NCBI RefSeq assembly: GCF_900324465.2
Contig: NC_046623.1
Location: 18,483,631-18,547,630 of the forward strand
Direction of reading: 5' to 3'
DNA from: Anabas testudineus
Taxonomy: Eukaryota > Chordata > Actinopteri > Anabantiformes > Anabantidae
Length of the DNA: 64,000 bases
Below are positions 62,501-64,000 of this stretch, piece after piece. The translations under genes and the position numbers were made by a program. The notes beneath the pieces were generated by a model that ran no database searches, was not told the origin of the DNA, and worked only from the letters and a program-made list of their open reading frames with translations. Each line of letters opens with the position of its first letter. Position 1 is the stretch's first letter.

Positions 62501-63340
62501 TGACTTTATTTTGAATAGTCGAGACAGAAATTCTTCTTCAGTTCATTAAAATTGACCTCCGGGTCCTCAGTGGCAGCTGTGGCCCTGAGTACAAACCCTT
62601 AACATAACATTCAAACGTGTGGTTATCAGTTAATTATTTCATCAGTTCTCTGTGTGTACTGGAACTGATGACACACAAACTGAGGGAACAACATTTAGTT
62701 GGATTAAAGAATGTTTCGGGGTCAACTGCAAATTACAAATCTCCAATATTCCCTTCAGTGCTTTATAATAATACTGTGTGTAATTTAAGACTGGAAAAGC
62801 CGAGACGTGACGAGCTCCTGGACGAGCGTGAAAAACCCTTCCAGGCTTCCAACAACCCAGCGGATCGGTGCCGTCCAGACCACAGCGGCCTCGCGTGCTC
62901 TTGTCCTGCTCACTGTTTTCATAAAGGGCAAAGCTCGGAGGCCCCATGACAGATACCGAGATGTAATTGGAAGCGTCTGTTGTTGCGTGTTAGCCTGCGG
63001 CCTCAGTGCTTCTGTCTACACGTACAGAGAGATTCCGACCTGTACGCACACTTAAAGTCCAGTCACAGTACATCATGACCCGACGTCACAGGTGTGCTCT
63101 TACACTGATCTATTGGCTGTGAGAGACCGTGGGAGAGGGAGCGGATGCTTGTCTGCCCAGAAGGCTCGTCCACATTTTGGTTATGAAGCAGTAAAATATA
63201 GAGGGAAAGATTCAAGAGCCAAACTAAACCAGCAGGAACACAAACACGGCGGTTGGTGTCATTTTAGATTTGACAGAGGTTAGAAAGTTGGATTAAGTTC
63301 CAATGCAACATATTTCTGAATGAATCAACGTTAAATTTCT
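59568..63340. other. Gene-free stretch with candidate regulatory blocks
   Basis: No supported gene. Blocks at about 59960-60110, 60880-61240 and 62790-63050 are complex, non-repetitive and rich in factor-like words, such as AACAATAAC and TAATTACAG. A 60-codon frame at 60283-60465 (MSEATVPALIKSLRSELV...), followed by several AATAAA signals, matches no family I can name. Confidence 0.45.
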
Positions 63341-63344
63341 AAAC

Positions 63345-63905
63345 TTCCAGACAAGTTGGGACTTTTTCTCAAATGCAATAAAAACCTAATTTGTGACTTG
63401 TTAATTTTCTTTATTACGTCCTTATATCCTTAATTATGTGACAAAAGTACAAATCCGAAATTGTCTTTCTCACTGTGTTACATCACCTGCCTTTAAATTA
63501 TCTGAATAGTTTCTTCTTTTAGCCGAATACAAGACTGAAGCTGCGGTCGCCCATTGTTGTCTTCTCCACTTTATTATGTGCCACACATTTTCAATAGGAG
63601 ACAGATCTGTGCTGCACTCAGGTCACTCAGGTCGAAGTGAAGTAACCGAACAGAATGAAGTCTGGCTTATTTAAAAAATCCTCTGATGCTTCTGCGTTGA
63701 CGGTTCCTTCACACATAAGCAAGCGACGCATGCCGTGGGCACTGACGCCCCCCGATTCCATCACAGATGCTGGTTTGTGCCAGTCTGGATGACCTTCTTT
63801 GTCTGTGGCACAGATCGATTCTTCCTGAACAGGAACTCGGCTCAACACAGAACATGTTTCCTCTTCTTTCAGTCCATCCAGAGAACAGGTCTACTTCAAC
63901 AGACT
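63345..63905 (-). mobile_element. Tc1-like DNA transposon remnant
   Basis: Near the left edge ACAAGTTGGGACTTTT and AATAAAAAC..AATTTGTGA recall the terminus of a common fish Tc1-like element. Interior phrases CATTTTCAATAGGAGACAGA, GTTCCTTCACACATAAGCA, GCCGTGGGCACTGACGCCCC, CCATCACAGATGCTGG and CAGTCTGGATGACCTTCTTT match its transposase region in antisense, so the gene ran on the minus strand. Large parts are missing and the right end is not seen, so this is a decayed, internally deleted copy. The family match is from memory. Confidence 0.6.
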
Positions 63906-64000
63906 GTGTAAAAGTACCAACATAATCCATCATAATACAAGTAGTAATAGTACAAGTGCAATCACTAATGTGTTCATATTATTTATCTGCAAAAGACTAA

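Overview
The window is nuclear DNA from a ray-finned (teleost-type) fish. The evidence is spliced GT-AG genes, two vertebrate tRNA genes, intronless replication-type histone genes with 3' stem-loops, fish-type mobile-element remnants and very many micro- and minisatellites. No bacterial, phage or organelle genes are present.

Layout: (1) 1-6.2 kb holds a complete 11-exon ncf1 (p47phox, the NADPH oxidase organiser) on the + strand. (2) 6.5-8.3 kb has a minus-strand tRNA-Trp(CCA) and a plus-strand tRNA-Glu(CTC) flanking a strictly phased 14-bp minisatellite of about 84 copies. (3) 8.6-11.3 kb carries two diverged copies of a GC-rich promoter/first-exon-like segment with a YY1-type ATGGCGGC core, separated by simple repeats. 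(4) 16.5-22.3 kb holds a seven-coding-exon st6gal1-type alpha-2,6-sialyltransferase on the + strand, with a small Tc1-derived MITE in one intron. (5) 27.2-31.8 kb is a histone H4 gene and a histone H2B gene, both +, each hemmed in by minisatellites (23 bp, 21 bp and 97 bp units). (6) 38-43.4 kb is a tandem pair of small three-coding-exon PLAC8/cornifelin-like genes with related promoters. (7) 43.4-64 kb shows no protein-coding gene I can support. It holds long trinucleotide and 15-bp repeats, two DNA-transposon remnants, and several complex, repeat-free blocks that could be conserved regulatory elements.

The genes are independent vertebrate transcription units, not an operon. ncf1 organises the phagocyte oxidase, st6gal1 caps glycans in the Golgi, the histones package replicating DNA, and the PLAC8-like proteins are small cysteine-rich proteins of poorly defined role. 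I found no convincing new multi-gene system. The most unusual features are the repeat arrays: the tRNA-bounded 14-bp array with ordered variants, the 97-bp array carrying E-box and AP-1 words behind H2B, and the duplicated promoter segment upstream of st6gal1. All exon boundaries were read by eye from splice sites and reading-frame continuity, without transcript data.
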